Assembly: GCF_003751945.1 (NCBI RefSeq)
Contig: NZ_RJKL01000001.1
Span: forward strand, 3,844,001-3,908,000
DNA from: Couchioplanes caeruleus
Lineage (GTDB): Bacteria; Actinomycetota; Actinomycetes; Mycobacteriales; Micromonosporaceae
Length of the DNA stretch: 64,000 nt
Direction of reading: 5' to 3'
Shown: one piece after another, positions 8,726 through 17,554 of the stretch
How positions within the stretch are numbered: the stretch's first letter is position 1
Layout: every line of letters begins with the position of its first letter
Translations under genes and position numbers: made by a program
Notes under the pieces: model-generated
The model's database searches: none
What the model was told of the DNA's origin: nothing
The model's input: only the letters and a program-made list of their open reading frames with translations

Positions 8726-10036
8726 TCAGGCGGCGACGGCGGGCCGATCCTCTTCCTCCGCCGCCGGGGTGCGGATCAGGGTCAGGCGAGGCCGCGGGTC
8801 GGCCTGTACGCTCAGCCGGTCACCGCTGGCCCGCAACTGCCAGAGCAGCGCCGCGGCCGTCGCCACCAGGCAGACGATGCCCGCCGCCCAGATGCTCGAC
8901 GGCACCCCGAAATGCTCGCCCCACCAGCCGGCCAGCGTGGCGCCGGCCGGCGTCGTGCCCAGGAAGACCAAGACGTACAGCGCCATCACACGGCCCCGGT
9001 AGCGCGCGTCCACGCCCATCTGCACCCGGTGGTTGCAGGCCTGGGCCAGGTAGATCGAGAAGAAGCCGGTGGGCACGAGCAGGATCATCGCGACGGCGAA
9101 CGTCGGCGCGAAGCCCACCGCCACCTCGAAGACGCTGAAGGCCAGGGCCGCGCCGAGCACCCGGTAGGCGCCCGGCCTGGTGCGCCGCCCGCTGCCGGCG
9201 AGCGCCCCGACGAGCGCCCCGGCCGCCAGAGCCGTGGTCAAAAGGCCGAAGGACGACGGGCCGGCGTGGAAGTGGATCTTCGCGAGGGCGGCCAGCGTGA
9301 CCGGGAAGTTGAAACCGATCATGCCGATGGCCGCCATGAGCCCGATCGGCAGCAGCAGATCCTGCCGCTTCCAGACGTACCTGAGACCGTCGACGATCTT
9401 CGCATCGCCGGCCTTGACCGGCTTGCCGGAGCGGTGCAGGTCGGCCGGGCGCATCCGCCAGTAGCTGAACACCGGCGCGATCGCCAGCACCGTGGCGATG
9501 AGGAACACCGGGCCGGTGCCGAACAGCGCGAGGGCGACGCCGGCCAGCGCCGGACCGCCGATGCGTGCGGTGTTGAAGGTCGCCGCGGACAGCGCCAGCG
9601 CGTTCGGCAGCAGCGGCAGCTCCACCAGCTCGGACACGAACGCTTGCCGGACCGGGGTCTCGATGGCGCTGGCGGCGCCCAGGAGCAGGGCGAACAGGAA
9701 CACGTGCCAGAGCACGACGACCCCGACGGCCACGAGGGCGGCGAAGACGATCGCGGTGACCGCGAAGATCGCGTTGGCGACGATCAGCAGGGCGCGCTTG
9801 TCGTACCGGTCGGCGAGCTTGCCGCCCCAGAGGGTCAGTAGCAGCACCGGGATGAACTGCAGGGCGGTGACCATGCCCAGGGCACCCGGCGAGTTGCCGG
9901 AGAGGTCGAGCACCAGCCAGTCCTGTGCGGTGAACATCATCCATACGCCGACCAGCTTCACGAGCTGACCGGTCGAAAAGATCCGGTAGTTACGAACCTG
10001 CAGGGACCTGAAAGTCGTGCTCAGCACTGCCCGCAC
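8726..10036 (-). CDS. MFS transporter (MFS_3/DUF894 type)
   Basis: 436 residues. It begins FRSLQVRNYRIFSTGQLVKLVGVWMM, typical of the MFS_3 subgroup, and has the loop GGKLADRYDKRALLIVAN (about 75-92). Twelve hydrophobic segments are visible, with a short cytosolic tail. It lies 69 bases downstream of a MarR regulator on the same strand, the common arrangement of a drug exporter under MarR control. The exported compound is unknown. Confidence 0.88.
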   Translation of the reverse strand: MRAVLSTTFRSLQVRNYRIFSTGQLVKLVGVWMMFTAQDWLVLDLSGNSPGALGMVTALQFIPVLLLTLWGGKLADRYDKRALLIVANAIFAVTAIVFAALVAVGVVVLWHVFLFALLLGAASAIETPVRQAFVSELVELPLLPNALALSAATFNTARIGGPALAGVALALFGTGPVFLIATVLAIAPVFSYWRMRPADLHRSGKPVKAGDAKIVDGLRYVWKRQDLLLPIGLMAAIGMIGFNFPVTLAALAKIHFHAGPSSFGLLTTALAAGALVGALAGSGRRTRPGAYRVLGAALAFSVFEVAVGFAPTFAVAMILLVPTGFFSIYLAQACNHRVQMGVDARYRGRVMALYVLVFLGTTPAGATLAGWWGEHFGVPSSIWAAGIVCLVATAAALLWQLRASGDRLSVQADPRPRLTLIRTPAAEEEDRPAVAA

Positions 10037-10104
10037 TCGGCTGCGCCTCCTCCTCGGTCGTACGCGTCATCGCCATGTGACGGCAGCGACAGGAGGCGGG
10101 TCGG

Positions 10105-10551
10105 TCAGGACCGGGCGACCTGCTGCAGGATCCGCGCGGCCCGTTCGAGCGTGTCGCGTTCCTCGGGGGTGAGCTCGGCCAGCTTTTTCGCCAGCCACTC
10201 GTTGCGCGCCTCTTCGAACTGCGCGTAGACGACCCGGCCCCGCTCGGTCGCCATCAGGAAGACCTGGCGGCGATCGGTCGGGTGGGGCGTACGCGCCACG
10301 AGGCCGCGCTCCTCCAGCTTGCCGACGATCTTGGTCATCGTCGGCGGCTGCACCCGCTCCACGTCGGCGAGCTCACGAGGAGTCAGCGGCCCGGAGAGCT
10401 GAAGGCTGGTCAGCGCCGAGAGCTGGCTGAACGTGAGATCCCCGATGGGCCGGGCCTGGCGCACCCGGCGGCCCAGCCGGGTGATCGCCTCGCGCAGCGA
10501 GATGGCCAGTTGCTCGGCTGTCATGCGCTCCGCCACCGACCGCTCCATCAC
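10105..10551 (-). CDS. MarR-family transcriptional regulator
   Basis: 148 residues (GTG at 10551, or ATG three bases later). The winged helix contains FSQLSALTSLQLSGPLTPRELADVERVQPPTMTKIVGKLEERGLVARTPHPTDRRQ, with the DxR wing intact. It is upstream of an MFS exporter on the same strand. A perfect palindrome lies 6 bases before the start, so autoregulation and control of the exporter are likely. The ligand is unknown. Confidence 0.9.
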   Translation of the reverse strand: MMERSVAERMTAEQLAISLREAITRLGRRVRQARPIGDLTFSQLSALTSLQLSGPLTPRELADVERVQPPTMTKIVGKLEERGLVARTPHPTDRRQVFLMATERGRVVYAQFEEARNEWLAKKLAELTPEERDTLERAARILQQVARS

Positions 10552-10556
10552 GTTGC

Positions 10557-10582
10557 TTAGCCTAGCTAATGAGCTAGGCTAA
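10557..10582. promoter_or_regulatory. Palindromic operator of the MarR gene
   Basis: Perfect inverted repeat with 11-base arms TTAGCCTAGCT / AGCTAGGCTAA and a four-base AATG centre, ending just before the MarR start codon. Its size and position fit a MarR dimer operator covering the promoter. Function is inferred from symmetry and position. Confidence 0.65.
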
Positions 10583-10635
10583 CGACATCGAATTCGCCTA
10601 TGACCGTAGTCACCGGGCACGGTAACGCACCCGCC

Positions 10636-12138
10636 TCAGAAGAGGGCGGACTCCAGCGGGCCACGAAGGAAGTACAGGACGAAGAGCACGGCCACGCCGT
10701 ACAGCAACGGCCGCACCTGCCGGGCCTTGCCGACGGCGAGCTTGATGACGACGTACGAGACGACGCCCGCGCCGATGCCGTTCGAGATCGAGTACGTGAA
10801 CGGCATCAGCGTGATGGCCAGGAACGCGGGAATCGCGATCTCGGGATCCGTCCAGTCGATCTGCCGGACCGCCGTCATCATCAGGAAGCCGACCACCACC
10901 AGCGCCGTGGACGCCGCCTCGAACGGCACCACCGTGACCAGCGGCGCCAGGAACATCGCCAGCAGGAACAACACGCCCGTGACGAGGTTGGCGACGCCCG
11001 TACGCGCGCCCTCGGCGACACCCGACGCGCTCTCGATGAACGAGGTGTTGCTGGACACACTCGCCGCACCACCGGCCGCCGCGGCGACGGAGTCGACCAG
11101 CAGGATCTCCCGCGTGCGTGGCGGCATGCCCGCAGCGTCCAGCAGCCCACCCTCCTGACCCACGGCCACCATCGTGCCCATGGTGTCGAAGAAGTCCGTG
11201 ATCAGCAGCGTGAACACGAACATGATGACGACCAGCCAGCCGGCCCGACTCCACGAGTCCAGCACGTTGAACTGGCCCAGCAGCGACAGGTCCGGAAGGT
11301 CCAGGATCTTGTCCGGCAGCGTGGGGACGTTCAGCGCCCAGCCGTCGGGGTTCGGCTTGCCATCGACGAAGGAAGGACCGACGTGAGCGATCGCCTCGAC
11401 GATGACGGCCAGCACCGTCGTCGCCAGGATGCCGATCAGGATCGCACCCTTCACCCGGCGGACGAAGAGGATCAGGGTGAACAGCAGGCCCAGGCAGAAG
11501 ACCAGCAGCGGCCAGGTCGTCAGCTTGCCGCCGATGCCCAGCTCGACCGGCACGGTCGTGCCCGAGGCGTCCGGGATGCGCCGGACGAACCCGGCGTCCA
11601 CCAGGCCGATCATCATCAGGAACAGGCCGATGCCGACGCCGATCGCGGTCTTCAACGGGGTCGGCACGGCACGGAACACCGCGGTCCGCAGCCCGGTCAG
11701 CACCAGCACGCCGATCACCACACCCTCGATGACCACCAGACCCATCGCGTCGGCCCACGTCATCTCGGGTGCGATCTCGTACGCCACCAGCGCGTTCACG
11801 CCCAGCCCCGCCGCGAGCGCCAGCGGGAACCGGGCCACGACGCCCATCAGGATCGTCATCACGCCGGCGACCAGGGCCGTACCGGCGGCGAGCGCGGTCA
11901 CCGGCAGCCGCGCGCCGGTCGCGTCCACGCCCGCGGCCAGGATCAGCGGGTTGAGCACCACGATGTAGGCCATCGTGAAGAAGGTCGCGAACCCGCCCCG
12001 GACCTCCCGCCCCAGCGTCGAGCCGCGGGCCGAGACCTGAAAGAAGCGATCGAGACCATTGCGAGGGGTAGGCCCGCTCCGCTCCGGAGGAGAGGCGGTG
12101 GGGGACTCGTCGTTCGCGCTTGCGGAGGCAGTGGACAT
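10636..12138 (-). CDS. NCS2-family purine permease (AzgA-like)
   Basis: 500-residue polytopic membrane protein. It has FATFFTMAYIVVLNPLILAAGVD near residue 50, the hallmark of AzgA-type adenine/guanine/hypoxanthine permeases within NCS2, the MTWADAMGLVVIEG helix, and the SNTSFIESASGVAEGARTG motif around residue 365. It probably takes up purine bases by proton symport. It is monocistronic, with about 85 bases to the MarR promoter on one side and a divergent DUF2530 gene on the other. Confidence 0.88.
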   Translation of the reverse strand: MSTASASANDESPTASPPERSGPTPRNGLDRFFQVSARGSTLGREVRGGFATFFTMAYIVVLNPLILAAGVDATGARLPVTALAAGTALVAGVMTILMGVVARFPLALAAGLGVNALVAYEIAPEMTWADAMGLVVIEGVVIGVLVLTGLRTAVFRAVPTPLKTAIGVGIGLFLMMIGLVDAGFVRRIPDASGTTVPVELGIGGKLTTWPLLVFCLGLLFTLILFVRRVKGAILIGILATTVLAVIVEAIAHVGPSFVDGKPNPDGWALNVPTLPDKILDLPDLSLLGQFNVLDSWSRAGWLVVIMFVFTLLITDFFDTMGTMVAVGQEGGLLDAAGMPPRTREILLVDSVAAAAGGAASVSSNTSFIESASGVAEGARTGVANLVTGVLFLLAMFLAPLVTVVPFEAASTALVVVGFLMMTAVRQIDWTDPEIAIPAFLAITLMPFTYSISNGIGAGVVSYVVIKLAVGKARQVRPLLYGVAVLFVLYFLRGPLESALF

Positions 12139-12270
12139 GAGGGCCCTTCCACGCGGAGCAGCAAGGTGTCACGCGCATCGAAGCAGAAGGAGGGGCCCGA
12201 CAGAAGATCGGGACTGTTACAACTGTCACGACTGCCCACGGGCGATCTCCCGGGACGTACCCTCATTCAC

Positions 12271-12600
12271 GTGGCCGACCCGTCCCCCGCCCCGCGCACA
12301 GCCTCCCCCACCGCCGAGGAGTCGCACGTGCCCGGGCTGGACGCGGTCACCGGCACCAAGCCGCGGCCGGAGCCTCTCGACCCGCCGATGGTGCCCTTCG
12401 CCCTGGCCGGCATCGCGGCCTTCGCGGTCGCGGGCGTGATCCTGCTCCTCGCCGACGCCCCGGACGACTGGCTGTGGACCTGCCTGGCGGGCCTGCTCCT
12501 CGGCATCCCGGGCTTGATCACGATGCTCAGGCACGACGCCCATCGGCGCCGCCGCCGCGCCCTGACCCACCCCGAATTCCGCGTCAACAGCCAGGGCTGA
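12271..12600 (+). CDS. DUF2530 membrane protein
   Basis: 109 residues from GTG 12271. After a hydrophilic N-terminus of about 45 residues come two hydrophobic helices (VPFALAGIAAFAVAGVILLL and WLWTCLAGLLLGIPGLITML) and a basic end (RHDAHRRRRRAL). This is the DUF2530 layout found across actinobacteria; its function is unknown. A 17-bp tandem repeat begins immediately after the stop codon. Confidence 0.8.
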   Translation: MADPSPAPRTASPTAEESHVPGLDAVTGTKPRPEPLDPPMVPFALAGIAAFAVAGVILLLADAPDDWLWTCLAGLLLGIPGLITMLRHDAHRRRRRALTHPEFRVNSQG

Positions 12601-12604
12601 ACCC

Positions 12605-12667
12605 CGCCGGGCTCCGGCACTCGCCGGGCTCCGGCACTCGCCGGGCTCCGACACTCGCCGGGATCGG
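12605..12667. repeat. 17-bp tandem repeat, about 3.5 copies
   Basis: Unit CGCCGGGCTCCGGCACT at 12605-12621 and 12622-12638. A third copy with one change is at 12639-12655 and a partial degenerate copy follows. It is non-coding and sits between the DUF2530 and DUF3027 stop codons. Confidence 0.85.
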
Positions 12668-12729
12668 GCCCCGCCGGGTGACGACCCGCAGGGTGTCACC
12701 GCTCGGCGTCGGCCTCGCGGGCGCGTACC

Positions 12730-13554
12730 TCAGCTATGGCCGTAGTCCTCGCCGGGCTCGCTGGCCTCCACCGAGCCGTGACCTCGGCTCACCGCCACCG
12801 CCTCGACCTCGCTGTCGTCGTAGACCGTCGGCAGCTCCTCGACCGGCTGCTCCGCCGCGCCGAGCAGCGCCTCCGAGTGCGCGCCGCACCCGTGGTCGGC
12901 GCTGACCGCCCGGGCATCGTCGGGGGCGTACAGGTTGCCGCAGACGCCGAACATCGTCCGCATGGAGCCGGCGAGCGGCAGGTAGAAGCCGCACGTGCCG
13001 CAGCGGGCGTTGCGGGGGGCGGCAGTGGCGATCGGGGCGTCCGGGCCGGAGTCGCCCTCGTACCACCGCTGGGCGGTCTCCATGCGGCCCTCGAGGGACA
13101 TCACCCGGGACCGGCCGAGCCCGAGCTCCCAGGAAACGGCCTCGACCGCGGCGTCGTCGCTGAGCACATAGCCGGGAGCGAGCCGGTCGTCGTCGGGAGC
13201 GGTGGGCATGAGGTCGCCGACGCCGAGGTCGCCCGGCTGCACCCGCTCGTTCCACGGCACCCAGCCCGGGGCCATCAGCGCGTCGGGGCCGGGCAGCAGC
13301 ACGGTCTCGCAGACGGTGACGTGCCGCGACCGGGGCACGCGGGTCACGGTGACCGCCCACCGCCAGCCCTGATATCCGGCCAGGTGGCTCTCGAAGAAAT
13401 GGGTCACGACCCGGTCGCCCTCGGCCACCGCCTCGAGGTGTTCACCGATGTCGGCCTGGTCCACATCGGTGATGGCACCCCGCGCCACGCCGACCGCATC
13501 GGCGCAGACCTGGTCGAGTCGGGCGGCACGGTTCGCGGCGGTCCTGGTCGTCAC
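12730..13554 (-). CDS. DUF3027 protein with zinc-ribbon-like cysteines
   Basis: 274 residues from GTG 13554, which has GGGGGA eight bases upstream. The body matches the actinobacterial DUF3027 family: HFFESHLAGYQGWRWAVTV, ETVLLPGPDALMAPGWVPW, YVLSDDAAVEAVSWELGLGR. A C-terminal CGTCGFYLPLAGSMR...CGN segment places two CxxC-type pairs as in a zinc ribbon. The function is unknown. The frame is open upstream, so a slightly longer form is possible. Confidence 0.82.
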   Translation of the reverse strand: MTTRTAANRAARLDQVCADAVGVARGAITDVDQADIGEHLEAVAEGDRVVTHFFESHLAGYQGWRWAVTVTRVPRSRHVTVCETVLLPGPDALMAPGWVPWNERVQPGDLGVGDLMPTAPDDDRLAPGYVLSDDAAVEAVSWELGLGRSRVMSLEGRMETAQRWYEGDSGPDAPIATAAPRNARCGTCGFYLPLAGSMRTMFGVCGNLYAPDDARAVSADHGCGAHSEALLGAAEQPVEELPTVYDDSEVEAVAVSRGHGSVEASEPGEDYGHS

Positions 13555-13769
13555 CGGGCCATTGTCCCCCACCGGCCAACCTCCGTGACAACGACTCCCC
13601 CACATAAGTGTCCACAGCCCCCGAGCGCTCACTGCCGCGCTCCGGACGCACCCACCGAGGAGCCGGCCGCGCGCGCGAGGCCGAGCGCGGACGCCGTGCC
13701 GGTGAGACGGTCGACGCACCGACGGTGGGGGAGGCGACGCGAGTCGCCCCGATGCGACAGGATGGGGCG

Positions 13770-15788
13770 ATGCCGCTGCTTCCCACGATCGGACGCACCG
13801 TCGGCACCGGCGTCAAGGCCATGCGGATGCTGGTGCGAGGCGGGCTGCGCGGCAGCGCGTGGGCGACCCGCCGGGTGGGCGACGCCCGGGCCCGTGGCGC
13901 GGCCGGGGAGATCGGCATGATCCGCCTCTTCGACCTGCACGCGCTCTCCTGCGCCGGGGACACCCTGATCGCCATCGGCCTGGCCGGGACGATCTTCTTC
14001 AATGTGCCGCTGGGCGAGGCGCGCAGCAAGGTGGCGCTCTACCTGCTCATCACGATGGTGCCGTTCGCGCTGCTGGCACCCGTGGTGGGCCCGCTGCTCG
14101 ACCACTTCCGGCACGGCCGGCGATATGCCCTCGCCACGGCGATGCTCGGCCGCGCGTTCCTGGCATACGTCATCTCCGACAATTTGCTCGGCTGGGGACT
14201 CTATCCGGCGGCGTTCGGCGTGCTCGCGCTCTCCCGTGCGTACGGTGTGGCCAGGTCCGCGGCCGTTCCCCGCCTCCTGCCGGAAGGCGTCGGTCTTTCC
14301 CAGGTGGGCGCCCGGGCCAGCGTCTACGGCACCTTCGCGGGCGCGGTGGTGGCGCCGATCGGCCTGCTCGCGTTCAAGATCGGTCCGCAGTGGCCGCTGC
14401 GGGTCTCGTCGGTCATCTTCCTGGTCGGCATGGTGATCGCGCTGCGCCTGCCGCCGCGGGCCGACTCGGATCCCCCCGAGGAGGTGCCCCGCCCGTTCCG
14501 CACCGTGCTGCGCCTGCGCCGCGGTCCCGACCGGCCGCTGTCGGGCAGCCTGGTCGTGGGCACCCTGATCGGCAGCGCCAGCTTCCGTTGTCTGTACGGC
14601 TTCCTGCTGCTCTATCTGGCCTTCGCCGTGAAGGCGCAGGGGCTCGGCACCGACCTCTTCGGGCGAGACATCGGCAGCCAGGGCGCCGTGGCCCTGGTCG
14701 GGGGCGCCCTGGCGGTCGGCACGTTCCTCGCCACCGCGATCGGCACCCGGCTGCGCATCCGCCGCCCGGCGGCCCTGCAGTCGAGCGGCCTGACCATCAC
14801 TGCCGCCGTGGCGGTGCTGACGGCGCTCTTCTTCACGCTGCCCATGGTGGCGCTGCTGTGTCTGGTGGCGTCCGTCTTCAGCGGCATCTCGAAGCTCGCG
14901 GTCGACGCCAGCATCCAGGAACGGGTCCCGGAACGCCTGCGAGCCAGCGCATTCGCCCACTCGGAAACCGTCCTGATGATCGCCTGGGTGATCGGCGGCG
15001 CGGTCGGCATCATCCCCCTCGACGGGCGCCTGGGCATCGCCGTCGCCGCCCTCTTCGCGCTGGCCGCGGCGATCCGAGGCACCATCGTGGCAACCCGCCT
15101 GCGCGGCGAACGCCTCCACGGACGCCCTGACCTCGCCGCCGAGGACACCGTCACCGTGGAGCAACCGGCAACGACCGGCGAACCGCCTACCCAGCCGATC
15201 CCCACAGGCCCAGGAGCGTCGCCACCACCCGCGCCACCACACCCGGCCGGCCCGCCGACACCCCACCCGGCAAGCCGGCCCGTCTCACGGCAGACGGCCG
15301 GACTGCCCACGTCGCCGCACCCGGCAAGCCCGCCCACTCCACCGCACGCGGCGGGACTGCCCACCTCGCCGCCCTCGGAGGCACCGGCGGCCTGGGCGCG
15401 ACAATCCGGCGCGATGACTCCGGACGGCGGCGCGATGAGTCCGGACGGCGGCGCGATGAGTCCGGACGGCGGCCGGCCGACGGGCCCGAGGGAACACCCG
15501 CCCACAGCCCCGGCGTCCGGCCCGCCCGCACCCCCGCTGCCGAGGAAACCGACCGGCCGCAGGCGCCGCTTGTTCTCCCGCTCCAGCGCCACGAACGGCG
15601 AGCCGTTGCCCACCCAGCCATCGGAAGCCCTCACACCGCCGATGGCGACACCCGGGCCTGCGCCCGATCAGCCCTCGGCGCCGGAACAACCGCGCGACGA
15701 CGACCTCGCCCCGCCCGGCTTCCACATCTACCGGCCCTCGTCCGCCACCAGCGGCGACAGCTCCCAGCCCGACGAGGCCGGACGGTGA
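13770..15788 (+). CDS. MFS-type membrane protein with long Pro-rich tail
   Basis: 672 residues from ATG 13770 (an in-frame ATG at 13752 is the alternative). Residues 50-440 carry MFS-like helices with a PLLDHFRHGRRYALA loop. From about residue 455 to the end is a disordered Pro/Ala/Ser tail containing degenerate HPASPPTPP-like repeats and three copies of GAMxPDG. The C-terminus (LAPPGFHIYRPSSATS) is compact again. The stop overlaps the mqnB GTG by four bases (GTGA), so the genes are coupled. The transport substrate is unknown. Confidence 0.8.
   Translation: MPLLPTIGRTVGTGVKAMRMLVRGGLRGSAWATRRVGDARARGAAGEIGMIRLFDLHALSCAGDTLIAIGLAGTIFFNVPLGEARSKVALYLLITMVPFALLAPVVGPLLDHFRHGRRYALATAMLGRAFLAYVISDNLLGWGLYPAAFGVLALSRAYGVARSAAVPRLLPEGVGLSQVGARASVYGTFAGAVVAPIGLLAFKIGPQWPLRVSSVIFLVGMVIALRLPPRADSDPPEEVPRPFRTVLRLRRGPDRPLSGSLVVGTLIGSASFRCLYGFLLLYLAFAVKAQGLGTDLFGRDIGSQGAVALVGGALAVGTFLATAIGTRLRIRRPAALQSSGLTITAAVAVLTALFFTLPMVALLCLVASVFSGISKLAVDASIQERVPERLRASAFAHSETVLMIAWVIGGAVGIIPLDGRLGIAVAALFALAAAIRGTIVATRLRGERLHGRPDLAAEDTVTVEQPATTGEPPTQPIPTGPGASPPPAPPHPAGPPTPHPASRPVSRQTAGLPTSPHPASPPTPPHAAGLPTSPPSEAPAAWARQSGAMTPDGGAMSPDGGAMSPDGGRPTGPREHPPTAPASGPPAPPLPRKPTGRRRRLFSRSSATNGEPLPTQPSEALTPPMATPGPAPDQPSAPEQPRDDDLAPPGFHIYRPSSATSGDSSQPDEAGR
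15408..15470 (+). repeat. 21-bp in-frame tandem repeat, 3 copies
   Basis: Three 21-base units encoding GAMTPDG, GAMSPDG and GAMSPDG within the disordered tail of the MFS-type protein. Copies two and three are identical. Confidence 0.9.
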
Positions 15789-16570
15789 CGGCGGCGCGCC
15801 TGCTGATCGTCACCGCGGTCGAGGCCGAGGCCGCCGCCGTCCGGGCCGGGATCAATCCCGCCGAAACCCCCACCACCGCGGCCGGAACCGATCCCGTCAC
15901 GGTCGACGCCACAACGGCCGGAGGCGATCCCGCCGCGGTCGACGCCACAACGGCCGGAGGCGATCCCGCCGCGGTCGACGCCACAACGGCCGGAGGCGAT
16001 CCCGCCGCGGTCGACGTCGCGGCGGTCGGGGTCGGCCCTGCGGCCGCGGCCGCGGGCACCGCCCGCCTCCTGGCCCTTGCCGAGGCTCGCGGCCTCCCCT
16101 ACCGGGCGGTGATCAGCGCCGGAATCGCGGGCGGTTTCGCCGGGCGGGCGGAGGTCGGCGCGGTCGTACTCGCCGCCCGCAGCATCGCCGCGGATCTCGG
16201 TGCCGAGACGCCCGACGGCTTCCTGCCCGTCGAGGAGCTCGGCTTCGGCAGCAGTGTCGCCGAGGCCGACGCCGACCTGCTCGCGGCCCTGTCGTCCGCC
16301 CTGCCGCACGCCGTCATCGGTGACGTGCTGACCCTCGCCACGGTCACCGGCACCGCCGGGACGGCCGCGGCCCTGAGCGCACGCTTCCCCGCCGCGGTCG
16401 CCGAGGCGATGGAGGGTCACGGCGTGGCCTGCGCGGCACGGGCCGCGGGGGTGCCCTTCGCCGAGCTGCGGACCATCTCGAACCCGATCGGCCCGCGCGA
16501 CCGGGCCTCCTGGCGTCTCAAGGAGGCATTCTCCGCCCTCACCGACGCCGCCGCGAAGGCCTGTGGATAA
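15785..16570 (+). CDS. mqnB: Futalosine hydrolase with repeat insertion
   Basis: 261 residues. It releases hypoxanthine from futalosine in the futalosine route to menaquinone. The nucleosidase fold is recognisable: LLIVTAVEAEAAAVRAG (1st strand), VGVGPAAAAAGTARLLA, AVISAGIAGGFAGRAEVG and the C-terminal ELRTISNPIGPRDRASWRLKEAF. Between the first two strands (about residues 25-77) sits an Ala/Thr/Gly/Asp insertion built from VDATTAGGDPAA repeats, absent from ordinary MqnB proteins. mqnD lies 108 bases downstream. GTG 15785 overlaps the upstream stop. Confidence 0.9.
   Translation: MTAARLLIVTAVEAEAAAVRAGINPAETPTTAAGTDPVTVDATTAGGDPAAVDATTAGGDPAAVDATTAGGDPAAVDVAAVGVGPAAAAAGTARLLALAEARGLPYRAVISAGIAGGFAGRAEVGAVVLAARSIAADLGAETPDGFLPVEELGFGSSVAEADADLLAALSSALPHAVIGDVLTLATVTGTAGTAAALSARFPAAVAEAMEGHGVACAARAAGVPFAELRTISNPIGPRDRASWRLKEAFSALTDAAAKACG
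15902..16009 (+). repeat. 36-bp perfect tandem repeat, 3 copies, inside mqnB
   Basis: Identical units at 15902-15937, 15938-15973 and 15974-16009, each encoding VDATTAGGDPAA. A partial degenerate unit precedes them. The 36-base length preserves frame. Confidence 0.95.
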
Positions 16571-16678
16571 CTCTGTGGACAGCATCCCGGAACGCCCCGC
16601 TCGCGGCGGGACGCGGGCGGGAGGTGTGGCGATGGAGACACCGTCCGGTACGGGCTTCCCACGACCCTCGTCGTTACC

Positions 16679-17506
16679 GTGACAGACGTGGCGCTATCTC
16701 TGGCGGTCTCGCCCTGCCCCAACGACACCTTCGTGTTCCATGCCCTCGTGCACGGCCTGATCCCCGGCGCGGCGACCGTCGACCTGACGTTCGCGGACGT
16801 CGACGTGACGAACACCGCCGCGGAGCGCGGGGAGTTCGACCTGGTCAAGGTCAGCTACGCGGCGCTGCCGTGGTTGCTCGGCGACTATGAGCTGCTGCCC
16901 TGCGGCGGCGCGCTGGGCCGAGGCTGCGGCCCGCTGGTGCTCACCCGGCACGGCCACGACGGCGACCTCACCGGCGCCACCGTCGCGGTCCCCGGCGATC
17001 GCACGACGGCGTACCTGCTCTTCCGCCTCTGGTCGCGGGGCAACGCCCCGAAGCGCATCGAAGTGGTCCCGTTCGACCGGATCATGCCGGGCGTGGCCGA
17101 CGGCACGTACGACGCCGGCCTGGTGATCCACGAGGCGCGGTTCACCTATCCGCGCCACGGCCTGACGGCGCTCGCCGATCTCGGCGAATGGTGGGAATCG
17201 GACACCGGCCTGCCCATCCCGCTCGGTGCGATCCTGGCGCGCAAGGGCGTCGTCGACCCGCGGGCCGCCACGGAATGGATCCGCACCTCGGTGAGCATGG
17301 CCTGGGCCGATCCCGACGCGAGCCGGGAGTTCGTCCTGGCCCACGCGAACGAGATGGAGCCCGGCGTGGTCGATCAGCACATCGCGCTCTACGTCAACGA
17401 GTTCACCCTCGACCTGGGCAGAGAGGGTCTCGCGGCGGCGGACGCCCTGCTGGGCCGGGCCGCCGCGGCAGGACTCACGCCCGCGGTGCCCACTCTGCTG
17501 AGCTGA
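16679..17506 (+). CDS. mqnD: 1,4-dihydroxy-6-naphthoate synthase
   Basis: 275 residues of the periplasmic-binding-protein-like fold that converts cyclic dehypoxanthinylfutalosine to 1,4-dihydroxy-6-naphthoate. The family N-terminus SLAVSPCPNDTFVFHALVHG is intact, followed by DVTNTAAERGEFDLVKVSY and GCGPLVL. Later, AGLVIHEARFTYPRHGL contains the histidine of the active site. GTG 16679 is the start that places this conserved N-terminus correctly. With mqnB, it shows the cell uses the futalosine pathway. Confidence 0.93.
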   Translation: MTDVALSLAVSPCPNDTFVFHALVHGLIPGAATVDLTFADVDVTNTAAERGEFDLVKVSYAALPWLLGDYELLPCGGALGRGCGPLVLTRHGHDGDLTGATVAVPGDRTTAYLLFRLWSRGNAPKRIEVVPFDRIMPGVADGTYDAGLVIHEARFTYPRHGLTALADLGEWWESDTGLPIPLGAILARKGVVDPRAATEWIRTSVSMAWADPDASREFVLAHANEMEPGVVDQHIALYVNEFTLDLGREGLAAADALLGRAAAAGLTPAVPTLLS

Positions 17507-17508
17507 CA

Positions 17509-17542
17509 CGAGAAAGGCCGCCCCGAGGGGCGGCCTTTCTCG
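17509..17542. terminator. Bidirectional terminator between mqnD and csp
   Basis: Near-perfect 15-16 bp stem CGAGAAAGGCCGCCCC / GGGGCGGCCTTTCTCG between convergent stop codons. Tracts of A and T flank it on the proper sides for both strands. Confidence 0.85.
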
Positions 17543-17554
17543 TCTCGTGCGGCG

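Noticed and set aside
10600..12600. Long rightward frame antisense to the NCS2 permease.
   Set aside because: Only its last 109 codons (DUF2530) are credible. The rest is His/Arg/Gln-rich shadow of the permease.
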